Position numbers and translations under genes: made by a program. Below, one piece after another: positions 10,240-22,745 of a stretch of DNA of 64,000 bases. The notes under the pieces were generated by a model. It saw only the letters and a list, made by a program, of their open reading frames with translations. It made no database searches and was not told the DNA's origin. Position 1 is the first letter of the stretch. The number at the start of each line of letters is the position of its first letter. Location: assembly GCA_020226215.1 (NCBI GenBank), contig CM035227.1:105631732-105695731 (forward strand), read 5' to 3'. The stretch comes from Sindora glabra. Taxonomy: Eukaryota > Streptophyta > Magnoliopsida > Fabales > Fabaceae.

Positions 10240-13200
10240 TCTTATTCTATTCCAGAATATTAAAGGGGCTGGTACACTAAAACCCAAGAGACATATGCAT
10301 TCCTTGCTCCAAATTCATTAACTAGATGCTATAATCTTTCTTGAAACTTATATCCCTTTTGGCAAAGTGAGAGATTGGTGGAATAAGGAAGGTTTTACAC
10401 TTATTGCCATTTAGAGTCCATATGGTTTCTCAAGTGGGATTTGAATATTGGGAAATAATTCTTTTCCTTTCATTTTTGCTATTAGGATTCATAAACTATT
10501 TATATTATTTGTATTAATGCTTAAGGAATGTGTTTGGAATTTAATTACTATGTACATTAGCCCCACCCCTTCAATCAAGAGCTATATTTGAAATGAATTG
10601 AAGGCTTTCTCTCTTAAATTAGATTTGCCCTTTATAGCCATAAGTGACTTCAATGATATTACCTCTTCATCAGAAAAAAGAAAAGGTTAAATTTGTACTT
10701 GCAGAATTGATCTAGTTGTTGATAATATTATAGTTTGTGATTTTCTTGATTTAGAATTCAATAGTCCTAGATTTGCTTCGTATTATACAGTTAATGGTTA
10801 GTGTATCTCTTCTTAAAGTCTTAATAGGGCCTTTGCAACCTCTAATTAGAGGAATCTTTTCCCAAAAATGATTATTTTTCATTTGCTTAAGACTAATTCA
10901 AATCATCGTCTTATTCTCTTAAAGAGTAAAGGCTTTTTTAAGGGGTTAGGAGTAAGTCTTTCCACTTTGAAGCAGCTTAGATGACTTATAGTGGTTCAAA
11001 AATGTAATGCACCTAAATTGGAGTGAGCCTTCTCTTAATGTCTCTTACAAATTATCTTGATTCTAAAAGAAATATTTGGAATTCAATAAAAAGGAGTTTA
11101 GTAACATTTTTTATTGCAAAAGAAGGGCGTTGCTAGATTGGAAAAAATCCAACATGAATTATCTTATCAATACTCTTATAATCTAGCTATACTTTAAAAA
11201 AAGGCTGAATGATAAGATTAGTGGTATTCTTATTTAGTAGAAACTATTTTAGTTCTAAAACTCTCATATTCAAAAACTTACCTTAGGTGATCAATGTATA
11301 AATTACTTTCATGCTACTACAATTGTTCAAAGGTTGCAATAAGATTGAATGCTTAAAACTCCAAAATTGCCATTAGCTAATTAATCAAAATCAGCTTAAG
11401 GGTGCAATATTCAATCATTTTCAAAACTTGTTTTGCACTATAGGAAAATTGTAACAATGTTGGCTTGGTGTTAGATTTCTTTCATAACTTATCTTTTTAT
11501 GATTGTTCTCCTCTTTTAGCCTCTATTAGTAAGGCTAAAGTTAATGTTACCCTTATGTTTATTGACTTCTATAAGGGCCTAAGATTAAGCATTTTTTAGG
11601 TAATTTTCTTTAATACTTATTAGGATATTATTGGAGATTCTCTTTGGAACTTGGCTATAAAAGCTTTCTCAACAAGGTATTTTTATTGGTTTAGGAGAGA
11701 CTCTTTTAGTTCTTATTCTAAAAAAAAAATACCCATTAATTTATCATAAAGCTTAGACCCATTAGCTTATGTCATGTAGTTTACAAACTTATTACCAAAG
11801 TGTTGGCTAATAGAATTAGACCCTTTCTTTCTAGCATCATAAGTTCGCTCTAAAGTAGCTTTATTCTAAGAAGAAATACTATTGACAATGTTGTTCTCGC
11901 TTAAGAAGTCCACCATTTTATTTATCATAGTGAAAGTGAACAAAAAGGCATAATGTACAAAATTGATTAAAAAAAGCTTATAATCTAGTAGATTAGAGAT
12001 TTTCTCAAGCAGACTCTTGGAAAGTTTAGCTTCCCTGACAAGATTATTGATTTAATTATGAATTGTGTTGCTAGATTATCTTTTAGCATTTTAAGGAATA
12101 GAAAGCATTTAGAACTTTTTTCTCCTAAAAGAGGAATTAAGTTAGGTGATTCTATATCTCCTTACCTATTTATCTTATGTATGAAAGTCCTCTTTCAAGT
12201 TATATAAAAAAAAAGTTAATAAAGGTGAGTGGTGTCTACTGGCTATCTGTAAAGAAGGTCCTTCTATTTCTTATATTTTCTTTGTGGATGATGTTATATT
12301 ATTTTTCAAAGGAACTGTGGCCCAAGCTAGAGTGGTTATGACTTCTTTGAAGGAGTTTTATAGGTTTTTAGGCATGAAAATTAACTTCCAAAAATCCAAA
12401 GCCTTGCTTTCTTCTAAAATTCCTAAAAACACAATTACTAATATCAAGCTAATCAATAATATTGGCTTCACTGATGATATCAGTAAGTATTGTAGTATTT
12501 CACTATATAGAAAAAAGGCTAGCGAGGCTCATTTTCAGTTCATCATTCAAGAATTAGAATTTAAACTTTTTGCTTGGAAAAGTAGCTTGCTTAATTTAGC
12601 TAGAAATGTTACCTTAGCTTAATTTATTCTAAATGCCATACCAGTTTATTTCATGCAATTTACTCTCCTTTTAATAGGAACCTATAATAAAATTAATCAA
12701 ATTGTCTGAAGTTTTATATGGAGGTCTCATCAAATAGACATGGCTTTCATTTGGTTAACTAGAAAATAATCACTTTACTAAAAAAAAATATTATGTGCTT
12801 AGCATTTATAGAGCCAAAGAATCAAACCTAGCTTTAATGGGAAAATTAGGCTAAAATATAATCCAAAAGGAGATTAAACCTTGGTTTAAAGTATTTAAAC
12901 ACAAGTATATGCATAAAGAGTCTCCCCTTCTTAATTTTCACTATTCTTCTAGTGCCTTTCTAATGTGGAAAGACATTATGAAAAGTATGAAGAAGCTTCA
13001 AGAAGGATATTAATTTTGCATAGACTTAAGGATGAATACTAGATTTTAGTTTGATAAATGGTTAACAGATTTTAAACTTCAGGACATGATTTCCCCTATT
13101 GCTTAAGATGACTAAAATCTTTTTGTCAAAGAAGTTATTTCAAATGGGCGATGGAATTTAAATAACATTATTTCAATTATCCTCAAGGAAATCCTACTCA

Positions 13201-14340
13201 AAATCCAAGCAGTCCTTATTCCTCTTTTCTCTCATGATTATAATAGAATTATGTCACGTTCTTTAAAGGGTAAGAAATTTTCTGCTAGGTTTACTTATAA
13301 TTGGCTTGTCTTAAGGAACATGGATGTTATTTCTTTGAAATATAGTAACATTTAAAGCTTGAAAATTTTGTAAAAGATATGCATATTTTTTTGGTTGTGT
13401 GCTTAAGATAAAATAGTTGCAAATCTTCTAAGATGAAAAAGGAATTTAACTAATTCCTTTTACTTCTAGTTCTATCAAGGAGAAGTTAAGTCTTTATTGC
13501 ATTTTTTATGTGATTGCCTTAAAACTACAACTATCTAAACCTCTTTGAATACTTCTTCTTTTTCTTTAAATTTCTTTACTTTAAAAGCTATGAATTAGCT
13601 TATGGTCAATGCCTTCCCTCTTAATTCTTTTGAAAATAATAAGTGGAGTAGAATTTTCTTGATTACCATTTGGTGTATATAGATTGATAAAAATAATATG
13701 ATTTCTAGAGACTTTAATTTCCTCTATTAGATCTCAATTTGGAAAATTTTCGATTTAAAGAAGGGATATACTAAAGCCTTTGATTGCTAGCATTCCAAGC
13801 CCCTCTTGAATTCTGACATGGTGATGAAATGGAAATCCTTTCCTATACGTATTGTCAAATTTAATGTTAATGGATGTTCATATGGCAATTTAGGTAAAAC
13901 TGGCTGTAAAGGTCTAGCTAGAGATTTAAATGGGAATTAACTGTTTGATTTCTTTTATTTCTAAAGATGGTAATCAAATATGTAAATGGAAGTTCTTGCC
14001 ATTAGATTTCCTTTAAAAATTGCTAAGGAATTTAACATGAGAAAGATTATTGTGGAATCTAATTTTATGGATGCATTTATGGATGCAATCTGATTATGCA
14101 CTCATGAAGTTGATTGCTACTATCCCCCTTTGAGGATTTTTCAAGATATTAACCAACTCTTACTGTCTTTTACTTATATCTCTTTTCTTTATACGTTGAG
14201 AAATGGAAAATAGCTTGCTAATTTATTACCTAAATGAAGGGCTCTTCATCTGCTTTAAAAGAAATTTTAGGATCACACTGGTGATGAGCTATCTCTAGTT
14301 CTTTTAATTAAGTCTTCTAGAGTTTGCTTTTATCGTTAGT
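10240..14340 (+). pseudogene. LINE ORF2 remnant (endonuclease, RT, RNase H)
   Basis: The endonuclease start is visible near 10258 (NIKGAG, then HMHSLLQIHQLDAIIFLET after one stop), with an ISDFNDI motif near 10640. The RT region is spread over about 11560-12900. The best piece (12284-12622) has FVDDVILFF upstream of GMKINFQKSKALL, corresponding to the (F)ADD catalytic box and the motif after it. A C-terminal RNase H relic reads VKFNVNGCSYGN near 13860. There are dozens of stops. ORF2 would nick target DNA and prime reverse transcription there. Confidence 0.75.
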
Positions 14341-14390
14341 GTGGTTCTATGTTTTCTACTTAGTTTATTTTATTTCCTTTCTACCAAAAA

Positions 14391-15580
14391 AATATACATT
14401 TAAGAAAATGAGTTATGATGTAAATATGAGAGGTTGGAATATAAAGGCCTTCTAATAAACAATGGGGTTTATTTTTACCCTTTTAGATGGATGCAAAATC
14501 AATCAGTGAATCTTATTTTACTTGTTAAAATATTCTATTTGCATTAATTTTATTCCTAAAATAAAATTTTTATTAATCTAATTTTTAAAGTTTAAAATTC
14601 AAATAAATTTTAGTTCTTACAATGATTAAAATTTGTATCAATTTAATCTCTATGAGGAGTTAAATTTTATTTGAATTTAAAATTTCAAGGATGAAATTAA
14701 TATAAATTGAATACTCAAAAGATTAAAATAAGATTTTACTTATAAATAATAAGATCCAAATTTATATACTAAATTATATTATATTATATATTTAAGAAAA
14801 TGAGTTGTGACATGGATATGAGACATTTGAATAAATAGAGCCCAATCAGAATTGATTTTTACTCCTTTGATTTCTACTCCTTGTCCTCATTGGTATTGAT
14901 TTCTACTCTTTTTTAAGTATGACTTATTAGAGATCAATTGCAACCCTCATATTTATATATTTTATTATATTTTATTTCATATTTATTTCCTTTTCTTTTA
15001 ACTGCTATTGTAAGATTACCATATTAGAAAAAAATAATTACTTTTCCTAGGAAAAATACCTCATAACATAACTTTTTTTTCATATTTCCCCATGATTGTA
15101 CACATTATAAAATTATATTTTTCAAAATGTTATAAAGCTCCAATAAAATTATGTTACAATATTTACTTTAAAGTGGAAAGGTTCTTAATGATAATCAAAG
15201 CCTTCTTCTTTTCTTTTCTATTTAAATAATTTATCACACTAAATTTTAAATAAATCATTTTAACATTTGTTGGATTGCACAAATGATTTAATAACAAATT
15301 TAAATTAATAGCTAATATAAGGTCAAATGTTATCTTTTCAATTTACTATTTCAATCCTTTATATAATTTTAATTTACATGTACTCTAAACTTATTATATT
15401 CAACACTCATTTATAAATTTGCTTTAAAAAATTATAAAAATATTATAATTAGTTATATATTATAACTTAACCTTCCAATATTTTGCTTTTCGTGTTTTTA
15501 CAAAATTCAAACAAAGTAAGTAAATTCATGCATCATAATCTAATTATCCATTTTTGAATTGTTGATGAACTACAGAGGCC
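14391..15580. other. AT-rich intergenic sequence
   Basis: No gene. One phrase, TTTAAGAAAATGAGTT plus about 25 similar bases, occurs just after the LINE (14399) and again near 14792. It may mark an old flank duplication. Confidence 0.4.
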
Positions 15581-15696
15581 TTTTTAATGGCAAAATGCAT
15601 GCTATAACTCTTGATAGTTTTGTACTAAACTGATGCTCTTTTTGATGGCAAAGTACATGCTATAACTCTTGATGGTTTTGTGCTAAACTAATACTC
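15581..15696. repeat. 58-bp tandem duplication
   Basis: Two copies (15581-15638 and 15639-15696) share GCTATAACTCTTGAT and TTTTGT-CTAAACT with a few substitutions. There is no coding content. Confidence 0.85.
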
Positions 15697-15849
15697 AAAG
15701 GTATGGTAACTGCTAGCTTCTTGAGAAAAGGAGCATACTTAGGATGTCATTTTTTAGCTAACAATTGACATTTAAATGTTTGTAGAATGCTTATGAATTC
15801 CACTCTCATTATCCATTTAAAACATTTTAGCAATATAACTTTTATTTTC

Positions 15850-16113
15850 ATTACAAGAGTTTAGGTGAAAAATTAGAACAACTCACTCATTCTTTTTACA
15901 TATATAGAAATATGAATTTTGTCAAAGAACTTCCAATCATTTTTTCATATCTTTTGCTTTTACATATTGGTGGGTCCATACTTACTTACCAATATATGTG
16001 AAAGTAAAGGATATTAGAAAATGATTGGAACTTCTTCCACATAAGTCACAATATTTCTAAATTTGCAGCAAAAATTGATGAGTTATTTTAACATTCCACT
16101 TAAACTCTTATGA
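15850..16113. mobile_element. Foldback MITE
   Basis: The two halves are reverse complements along about 120 bases each, around a short spacer near 15972-15987. The left arm contains AAGAACTTCCAATCATTTT and TTTTACATATTGGT. The right arm contains AAAATGATTGGAACTTCTT and ACCAATATATGTGAAAGTAA. The outer ends pair AAGAGTTTAGGTG with CACTTAAACTCTT. It has no coding capacity. The superfamily is unclear because no target duplication could be fixed. Confidence 0.7.
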
Positions 16114-16161
16114 TGCTAATAGAGGCAAATTGTCACATCTTTTAAAAAATTTAAAATATTT

Positions 16162-16177
16162 TGTGTGCGTGCGTGCG

Positions 16178-16212
<35 letters not shown>
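16162..16212. repeat. Compound (TGCG)n-(CA)n-(TA)n microsatellite
   Basis: A GTGTGCGTGCGTGCGTGC block runs directly into about fourteen CA units and a short TA tail. The TG and CA halves are mutually complementary, so the tract can fold back. Confidence 0.95.
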
Positions 16213-16213
<1 letters not shown>

Positions 16214-17220
16214 GTGAAATTGGAAATAATTTCTGAGAGAATAATTTGAAATATTGTAAAGTCAAATGTGATTAAGGATAAGAATATGAGTATGGAGAAA
16301 ATTTAGGAGCTTCTTTCCTAAATTACACCTAAGGCTTCTACCCTTAATATTTCCCCAAACCAACTAAACGTCTCTATTTTTCTTTAAACCTTAATTCCTT
16401 TTTTTCTCCATCTAAGGCAAGAGCCATTTGCCAATCTTTCTTAACTATTCATCTCCTATTCAATTAAAGAAGATAATGAATTCTATTCCTATATCCTTAT
16501 AAGAATTTTCATTTATCTTTTTAGATTTAGAATTATCAAGAGATTTTTGTTCAAAAGGAATTTTGGAATTCTAACTCTAAATCATTGATTTTTGAGTAAT
16601 TATGTTACACCTTCTTTAAAATTTTATTTTGTAAAGAGAATAATTAGTTAATTATAATAGTAATGATTAAAATTAAAATTTTTATATGAAATGGATAAAT
16701 TATGATCAAGGGAATATGGAAGAGAAATTGGATAAAGGAGAATTAATTAAGTGAATGAAATTTAAAATAAGAAACTTGTATGAATTAGTTAAGAAAATAT
16801 TAATAAAATGAAATATTTAATAGTTAAATATAATTAGAGGTGAGTGATTGAGTATAGAGACGATTTAAAAGACTTTTTCCAAAATACCCTTAGCCATAAC
16901 CCCAAGTTTTCCCCAAAATTAACCATCCCTCTCTATTTACCCCAAAAACTGCTTAACTTTTACCTTTTAGACTTCCCCAAAATAATTAAATAAACTATTA
17001 ACCATAGAAATATTTATTCAAAGTACTAAAATTACTACTTGAACAAATTAATGAAAGAAATAATCCCTCTCAATATATAATAATAAAAAGATTGACAAAT
17101 TCACCTTGTATTTTAATCTTGAAAAAGAAAAAAGTAAGTCTTTTGATAATACAACTACTTTAATTCATGAATTTTACTGGTAAAAATAATTAAGAATAAC
17201 TTAAATCAAGATTTAAAGTG
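16213..17220. other. AT-rich intergenic sequence
   Basis: No gene or element was recognised. Two C-rich passages with CCCCAAA (near 16340 and 16910) look alike but could not be aligned convincingly. Confidence 0.4.
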
Positions 17221-17224
17221 GGAA

Positions 17225-17460
17225 ACTCAGAATCAAATTTATCTTGCATGAATTTAGGGAGGTCATTTAGTTGCCTTTGAGTTTATGAAAGTTATTCCTT
17301 TATCTTTTCTTATTTAGCTAACTTCTCTTCCAAAGTTTCAACTTGCTTTACTAAGTCTCTAACATACTTCTTAATTGAGACATTGTTAGCACTTAAGCTT
17401 AACACAAAAAGCATAATCACTTATTCTAATGTTGGAATGCTTTTCTCTTCTTCGAACCAT
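17225..17460 (-). pseudogene. Coiled-coil coding fragment, possible transposase relic
   Basis: The minus-strand translation gives a stretch of plausible protein, VSIKKYVRDLVKQVETLEEK, then a stop, then LPKFMQDKFDSEFPTL further on. The Leu/Glu/Lys pattern suggests a coiled coil, as in the C-terminal part of plant En/Spm-type transposase proteins. That assignment is a guess from texture, not a recognised motif. There are no start or splice sites I would trust. Confidence 0.3.
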
Positions 17461-18948
17461 GACCATGATTTGTAATAATTAATTAGGAATAATCACATAA
17501 CTATCTGGATTATTATGGAAATGTATTACCTAAGCAATTAGTTATATATATTTAGTTTAATAATATTTTTTCCTATGGTGTTAATAAATAATAGTTTTAC
17601 AACCATACCTTACAAGGCAAAGAAATGCCACCTTTCAAATTGAAAAGATCTGTGCTTCTTAACGTAATTAAAAACTAGTTTAAAAACACTCATTAAGTTA
17701 AAATGCATAAAGAATAACTAGAAAGAGTTAGATAAGTTGTTGAATATCCTGTCATACAATATTTTACTCTCGATTCAATTTACTTGTAAAACTGCTTCTA
17801 GTAATCCTTGGACAACATGATTGTTAGACACTAATACCTTCTAGACTTTGTGATTAGGTATAAAGGACATAAGAATAGTCCTAATTGTTATTAAGTAACA
17901 AATGTCAACCTTTATTTAAGCCTTTTGATTTAAAACCATGATACATAAGCAAAATAATCACTTTATAAAAATATCATCTTTGAATTCCAATATTGACCAT
18001 CTCATTTGATGACATATCGAAAATGACTAGCTTTTAGATACAAACCATGAAAAATAGAAATTAGAAAAATCAACAAAACCAATTGCCTTCGTATATGACT
18101 TAAATATATTAAATTTGACATGGAAATATGCTAAAAAAAATTTATATAGTCTCAAACTCTCAGTAAATTTGTATAAAACTAGTCGGCTCAAGCTTTAGTT
18201 CAAAATATAGCGACTCCAGTTTAAGGTTCTAAACTTTAGAAAGTTAAAGTCTGTCTTACTACTAAGTTACTATTATTTAATAGCTATTTAGATTTTTATG
18301 TATGTATGTAAAAGTAAAGGAAAAAAAGTACATTAATAATGAACTCCAACTGATAGAAAAATAAGCAGAATATCTTTGAATTTTATCCCTGTTGCAATAT
18401 ATTGGAACTATTGAGTGCCAACTATAAAATCAAAATTATACTTATTCTTATAACTTAATAACAAAAAATGCCAATTGATCTCTATTAAAGCCATTGTAAA
18501 TCTACAATTATAGAGTGATATAAGCTAAATCAATAAATAATTCTAGTGAAGAAAAGAATGACATATCATTAATAATCCAAAGTAAGCTCGATAAATGTTA
18601 ACCACTCAAAAATCTAAACATGTTGTTTGAACTTTAATATATAAATATAATGATTCAAAAAAGAAAAGAAACTATTCCAGAATTTGCATTAATACATATC
18701 TTTTCATATATATATGAATATTCTCAAATTTATATGGGTATTATAGATCAAGTGTGGACTTGATAAAAAGCACAAGGTAATTTATACATAGGAATAAATT
18801 AATCTATGAGTGAATGACCATGCATTCAAAACATCAAACCATATACTCATAAAATCATATGAAACAAAATCTTAAATGTAACATTCTAAAACATTTTAAT
18901 AGAACTAAGAAAATAGTTGTAAAAAATATTTAGATATGTGAATATCAC
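17461..18948. other. AT-rich intergenic sequence
   Basis: Nothing recognised on either strand. Confidence 0.4.
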
Positions 18949-19093
18949 TTTTAGTAAATAAAGTATATTAGTTTCTTATAGGTTAAGACATATAAGCTAT
19001 GGGCTTATATCTTGTAACCCTATATTTTATTATAAATATAAGTCACCTATCTTAATTGAAATTATGACCTCATAAATCTTTTTTCATTTTTAA
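18949..19093 (+). repeat. 5' LTR of copia A
   Basis: It starts TTTTAGTAAATAAAGTATA, against TGTTAGTAAATAAAG in the copia D LTR, and matches that LTR over its length. It ends just before the primer site. It is short for an LTR, about 145 bp. Confidence 0.65.
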
Positions 19094-19095
19094 TA

Positions 19096-19108
19096 TAGTA
19101 TCTAGAGC
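19096..19108 (+). other. Copia A primer-binding site
   Basis: TAGTATCTAGAGC lies directly after the LTR. It differs at two positions from TGGTATCAGAGC, the usual plant copia site complementary to initiator Met tRNA, if one extra base is allowed. The position supports the call more than the sequence does. Confidence 0.55.
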
Positions 19109-19699
19109 CGAAACAAAACTCTAAAACCTAAACATATCTTTAAACATATCAAACACTTTTTTCCCTTCTACCTTCTTTCCTTCTTTTTTTTCCATGTGTG
19201 AGCAAGTCATAAAAAATTTAGTAGTAACTTAGAGTCACATATTTAGAAGAACAATAAGGGAACCCAAATCTCCACAGTCATTATTACTATATGTATGACT
19301 ACCAATTGCACAATTAATAGTATTAGCATATCTATTTGAAGCAGTTGATAGATGACAGGTGGTCCATTTTAAGGTTAGGGCAGCTTAAAATAAAGATCAA
19401 CAATTGACGACCACTTCTAACTAGCGCATGAGTAACACACATTCATTATCAAATTACGTGTGAGCACCAAATGCAGAATACTTTGTTTGTATGTGACATT
19501 GCATAAAGAACTCTTCGATGGCATACCTCCTCTTGTAGCCTTATCTCTATGAAGTGCACCTCGCTATGTGATTGAATTGTAATTTAAGCATTCTGGTTAT
19601 GGTTTTTGAATTTATTTAATTTTTTTAGTGCCATTATCTAGTTAAACTATTGCTATAATGATAAAAATAAATAAATTAGACTTTGATTTGGGTGAAAAA

Positions 19700-20700
19700 A
19701 TACCTAAAATAATGATTTCAAATCCCTATTTTTTGATTTAATTTCTACTACTATAAAAATTATTGATCTAAAAATTAATGCTAATAGACGTGAATATCTT
19801 GCATGAAAAAAATCTATTGAATATTTCTTTATGGGTGTTAGCAAATGTGATCACTTGATTAATGATCTACCTATTGATAATACAAAAACTCAATGGATTA
19901 TAAAGGACCAATGACTATTTGTTTTGATAAGCACTATTTTGAGGAATGATGTAGAAAATAATTATATACATTGCAAGACTATCAAAGATTTATGGACATT
20001 CTTTGAATACCTTTTTTCAGGTAAAGATAATTTAAGTCACATTTATGACTTTTGTGTAGCTTTATTTCAATAAAATGTATAAGGAAAAACTGCATCTTAA
20101 ATTTATACCAAGTGAAATAATAGTTATAAATACTGAAACAATCTCTTTCCCATTACTGAAGATGTCAAAGCAATATGAATTCAATGAGAACAATTAGCTG
20201 CTTTATCTTTTCTTATAAATTTATTTATTGATTTCAACCTTATTCACTAATAGATTTTATTTAGCTCTGAGTAGTTAACTTAACAATCTATTTTTTGTTA
20301 CATTCTTTAAATAGCCTAAAAGTTACCATTAGCTTCCCCATCTACCTCTCTAGTTAACTCCTTTGCTTAAGTTTTAGTATTCAAGGGGGTTAAATAGCCC
20401 GAGAGTTGCCATTAGCTTCCCTATTTACCTTTCTAGTTAACTCCTCTGCTTTAATAATTTCTAGTACTCAAAGGAGTTGTAGTGGTGGTAAAAGAGGTAG
20501 GGTCAAAGGTTATAATCTGCCCAATAATATTGTAAGGAATCAAGTCATATAAAGAAAACTTATCCTAAGTTAGTTAAATGATATACACTACCATCTTGGT
20601 TTACATATACTACTTCTAGTACTTTTGTATTAGAATCTAAGCATATAACTTTAATTAAAGATAGGTATAATTATTTAATTCAGCTCTAGCTTTCAAAACA
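19700..20700 (+). pseudogene. Copia A gag remnant
   Basis: Broken frames between the leader and protease contain gag-like text, for example a WTFFEYLFSGKDNLSHIYD piece near 19990-20050 and a basic Gly/Arg-rich SGGKRGRVKG-type stretch near 20475-20510, upstream of where the zinc knuckle should be. No complete frame survives. Gag would form the virus-like particle. Confidence 0.45.
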
Positions 20701-20746
20701 ATCATCAATCCTACAATAGTCACCCTCTACTTAACCTACTATTACT

Positions 20747-20953
20747 TTGATTCTAACAAGTAATCCTACTACATGTATTTTGCATTCCAAGTCGATATGG
20801 GTAATTGATTCTGGGGCCATTGATCATATATTAGGAGACATAGATATCTTTTCTTTTTTTACATCTTTACCTTCTTTTGTCACTTTAGCTAATAGGTTGG
20901 TTGCTTTTATTGTTAGAAATGGTACAACCAATGTATGTCTAATATTTTTTTAA
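20747..20953 (+). pseudogene. Copia A protease remnant
   Basis: This is a 68-codon open stretch. It carries IWVIDSGAIDHILGD, the copia aspartic protease active-site motif (D-S-G, with A-x-D-H after it), then VTLANRLVAFIVRNGTTNV, matching the second strand of the domain. The protease cuts the gag-pol polyprotein. Flanking stops show that it is no longer part of a continuous polyprotein. Confidence 0.8.
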
Positions 20954-21059
20954 CTAATATTTTATGTCTTCCTAAGTTTCTATTCAACTTACTTTTGGTT
21001 AGCCAAATTACACTACTTATAATTATAGTGTTTTCTTCTTTTTTGGTTACTGTATTTTT

Positions 21060-21794
21060 CAGTACTTTTAATAAAGATGATTTTTGATAAAGGATATGAA
21101 TATGATGGATTGTATATGGTTGATGGTGACTTCTCCCAACCTACTCCTCTACTTATTGCTATCGCTACTACTATTATTCTATACCAAGCACATTGTCGAT
21201 TGAGTTATCCTTTATTATCATCCTTAAAGAAATTTAGTCCTTATTTAAGTTCTATTTCAAATTTTAACTGCAAATCCTATTAGTTTGCCAAAATAATGTC
21301 ATTAGTCTTATGTTTTTAGAATCAATAAATGAGTTATGCCCCTTTTTTAAGTTAGTGTATTATGATTTTTAAGGTCTTTATCTAGTTGTATCCAAATTTG
21401 GTTATCATTTTTTTGTTATATTTGTAAATGATTATTTTAAAACTACTTAGCTTTACTTAAAGAAAAATCAATTTGAGTTGTTTGATATTTTTTATGCTTT
21501 TCATATTAAAATTATAAATTACTTTCATACTTTTATCAAAAATTTGTGCAATGATAACAATACTAAAGAATATTTTTCTATCTAGTTCTATTTATATTTA
21601 TTTAAGTATGGTATTATACATCAATCTTTTTATATAGTTATCCTATAATAAAATGGGATACGTGAATGAAAAAATCATCATTTAATAGAGCTTTCACATA
21701 CATTTCTATTTCAAATGAAAATCCCCAAAGTATTTTGGGTAGAAGATATTTCTATAGCTTATTTCTTAATCAATATAATGTCTTCTTCAATTCT
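21060..21794 (+). pseudogene. Copia A integrase remnant, N-terminal and core
   Basis: The frame at 21077-21283 shows GYEYDGLYMVDGDFSQ and then HCRLSYPLLSSLKKFSP, the gag-pre-integrase zinc region (His present, later Cys as NFNCKSY). Core pieces follow in shifting frames, ending with MKIPKVFWVEDISIAYFLIN and SSSILD at about 21786. The gypsy LTR starts at about 21795. The remaining integrase coding lies at 42126 onward. Confidence 0.8.
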
Positions 21795-22745
21795 TGATAA
21801 GCAAAAATTTATCTATTTCATTTTCTCTTATTTCTTGCCTCTTAGTGAGTTACATATGTTTAATTTTATAAAATTGACCTTATTTTGCAATTTTGGGTTA
21901 GTTTTACAATGTTTTGAATTTATTCAATAAATATTAGATTTTGATACTATTTCTATTTTTTAGCTATATTTTAGGCTTTAGATATTAAATTAGGGCGATC
22001 TTTATATTGTTAAAAAAATTAAAGAAAGATCTACAACTTTGGTGTTTTGGTTAAAGTCAATTCGAACTCTTTAGAGGTTTTATTTAGCTAAGAAGTTAAA
22101 GTCATGTTTCTATCCTAATTAAGTTAACTTCAGTTTTTAGATCATATCTAGAGTTATAAAAGTCTAATTAATGTGAAATTAGTACCCAAATTTTGCTAAG
22201 ACCCAGGCCTACAACTTTCATGTTTATAGTTTGTCCAAATTATATTGTTTTAGTAGTTTTCTATTAGGTGGAAGCTAGACTAGCAAAACTTGATTATTGG
22301 AACTCTTAGAGTTAATTACTTTGTAAAAATAGGTTCTAGGCTTTTAAGAATTAGGAAGGCTATATCCTTGCAATCTTAAGAGGTATAGAATTTAGGTAAG
22401 GTTTGAGAGTAATTAGGTCAAATAAAAGGAGAATAGAACCAAAGAGACAGGAAAACTTTAAACAGAATTTAACAATACAATTTTCTCTTTTCTTCTAACT
22501 CTTGTACTCTCTAACTATAGAATACTAAATTTAGAGTTAATTCAAAGAATTTGAAACTTTTTTCTACTAAATTATGATATCATGATTTGTAATATTAATT
22601 TTTTTTAATAAATTTTCCTTTTTCTTTAGTTATTGGTGTTGATTTCTTGAAATTGCATATATTAAATATTGATTTGATGTAATTGGTATTCATCTTTATA
22701 ATTCCTAATCTTTTGCAATTTTGATATTAAATTGTAGTTAGTTAA

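Larger units (their letters stand above)
8560..14390 (+). mobile_element. Decayed L1-type LINE, nearly full length
   Basis: About 5.8 kb on the plus strand, with the standard order of plant L1 elements: ORF1 with a DUF4283-type domain and CCHC relic, then ORF2 with endonuclease, reverse transcriptase and C-terminal RNase H pieces. It ends in the short A-rich run near 14384-14390. There are no LTRs. Every domain is interrupted by stops and frameshifts, so it is long dead. The 5' boundary is uncertain: coding similarity starts near 8690, and a possible 5' leader begins near 8571. No target-site duplication was found. Confidence 0.75.
18949..21794 (+). mobile_element. Copia A, left part (split by gypsy element)
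   Basis: Ty1/copia relic in plus orientation: short LTR, initiator-Met-type primer site, degraded gag, protease, and integrase up to the SSSILD stretch near 21786. The text breaks off there into the gypsy LTR. Integrase reading resumes in the same orientation at 42126. It is heavily mutated and inactive. The family matches copia D by LTR sequence. Confidence 0.8.

Noticed and set aside
16280..16980. Two C-rich passages (near 16290 and 16855) with similar openings, GAGTATGGAGA and GAGTATAGAGA
   Set aside because: Similarity fades after about 20 bases and could be compositional.
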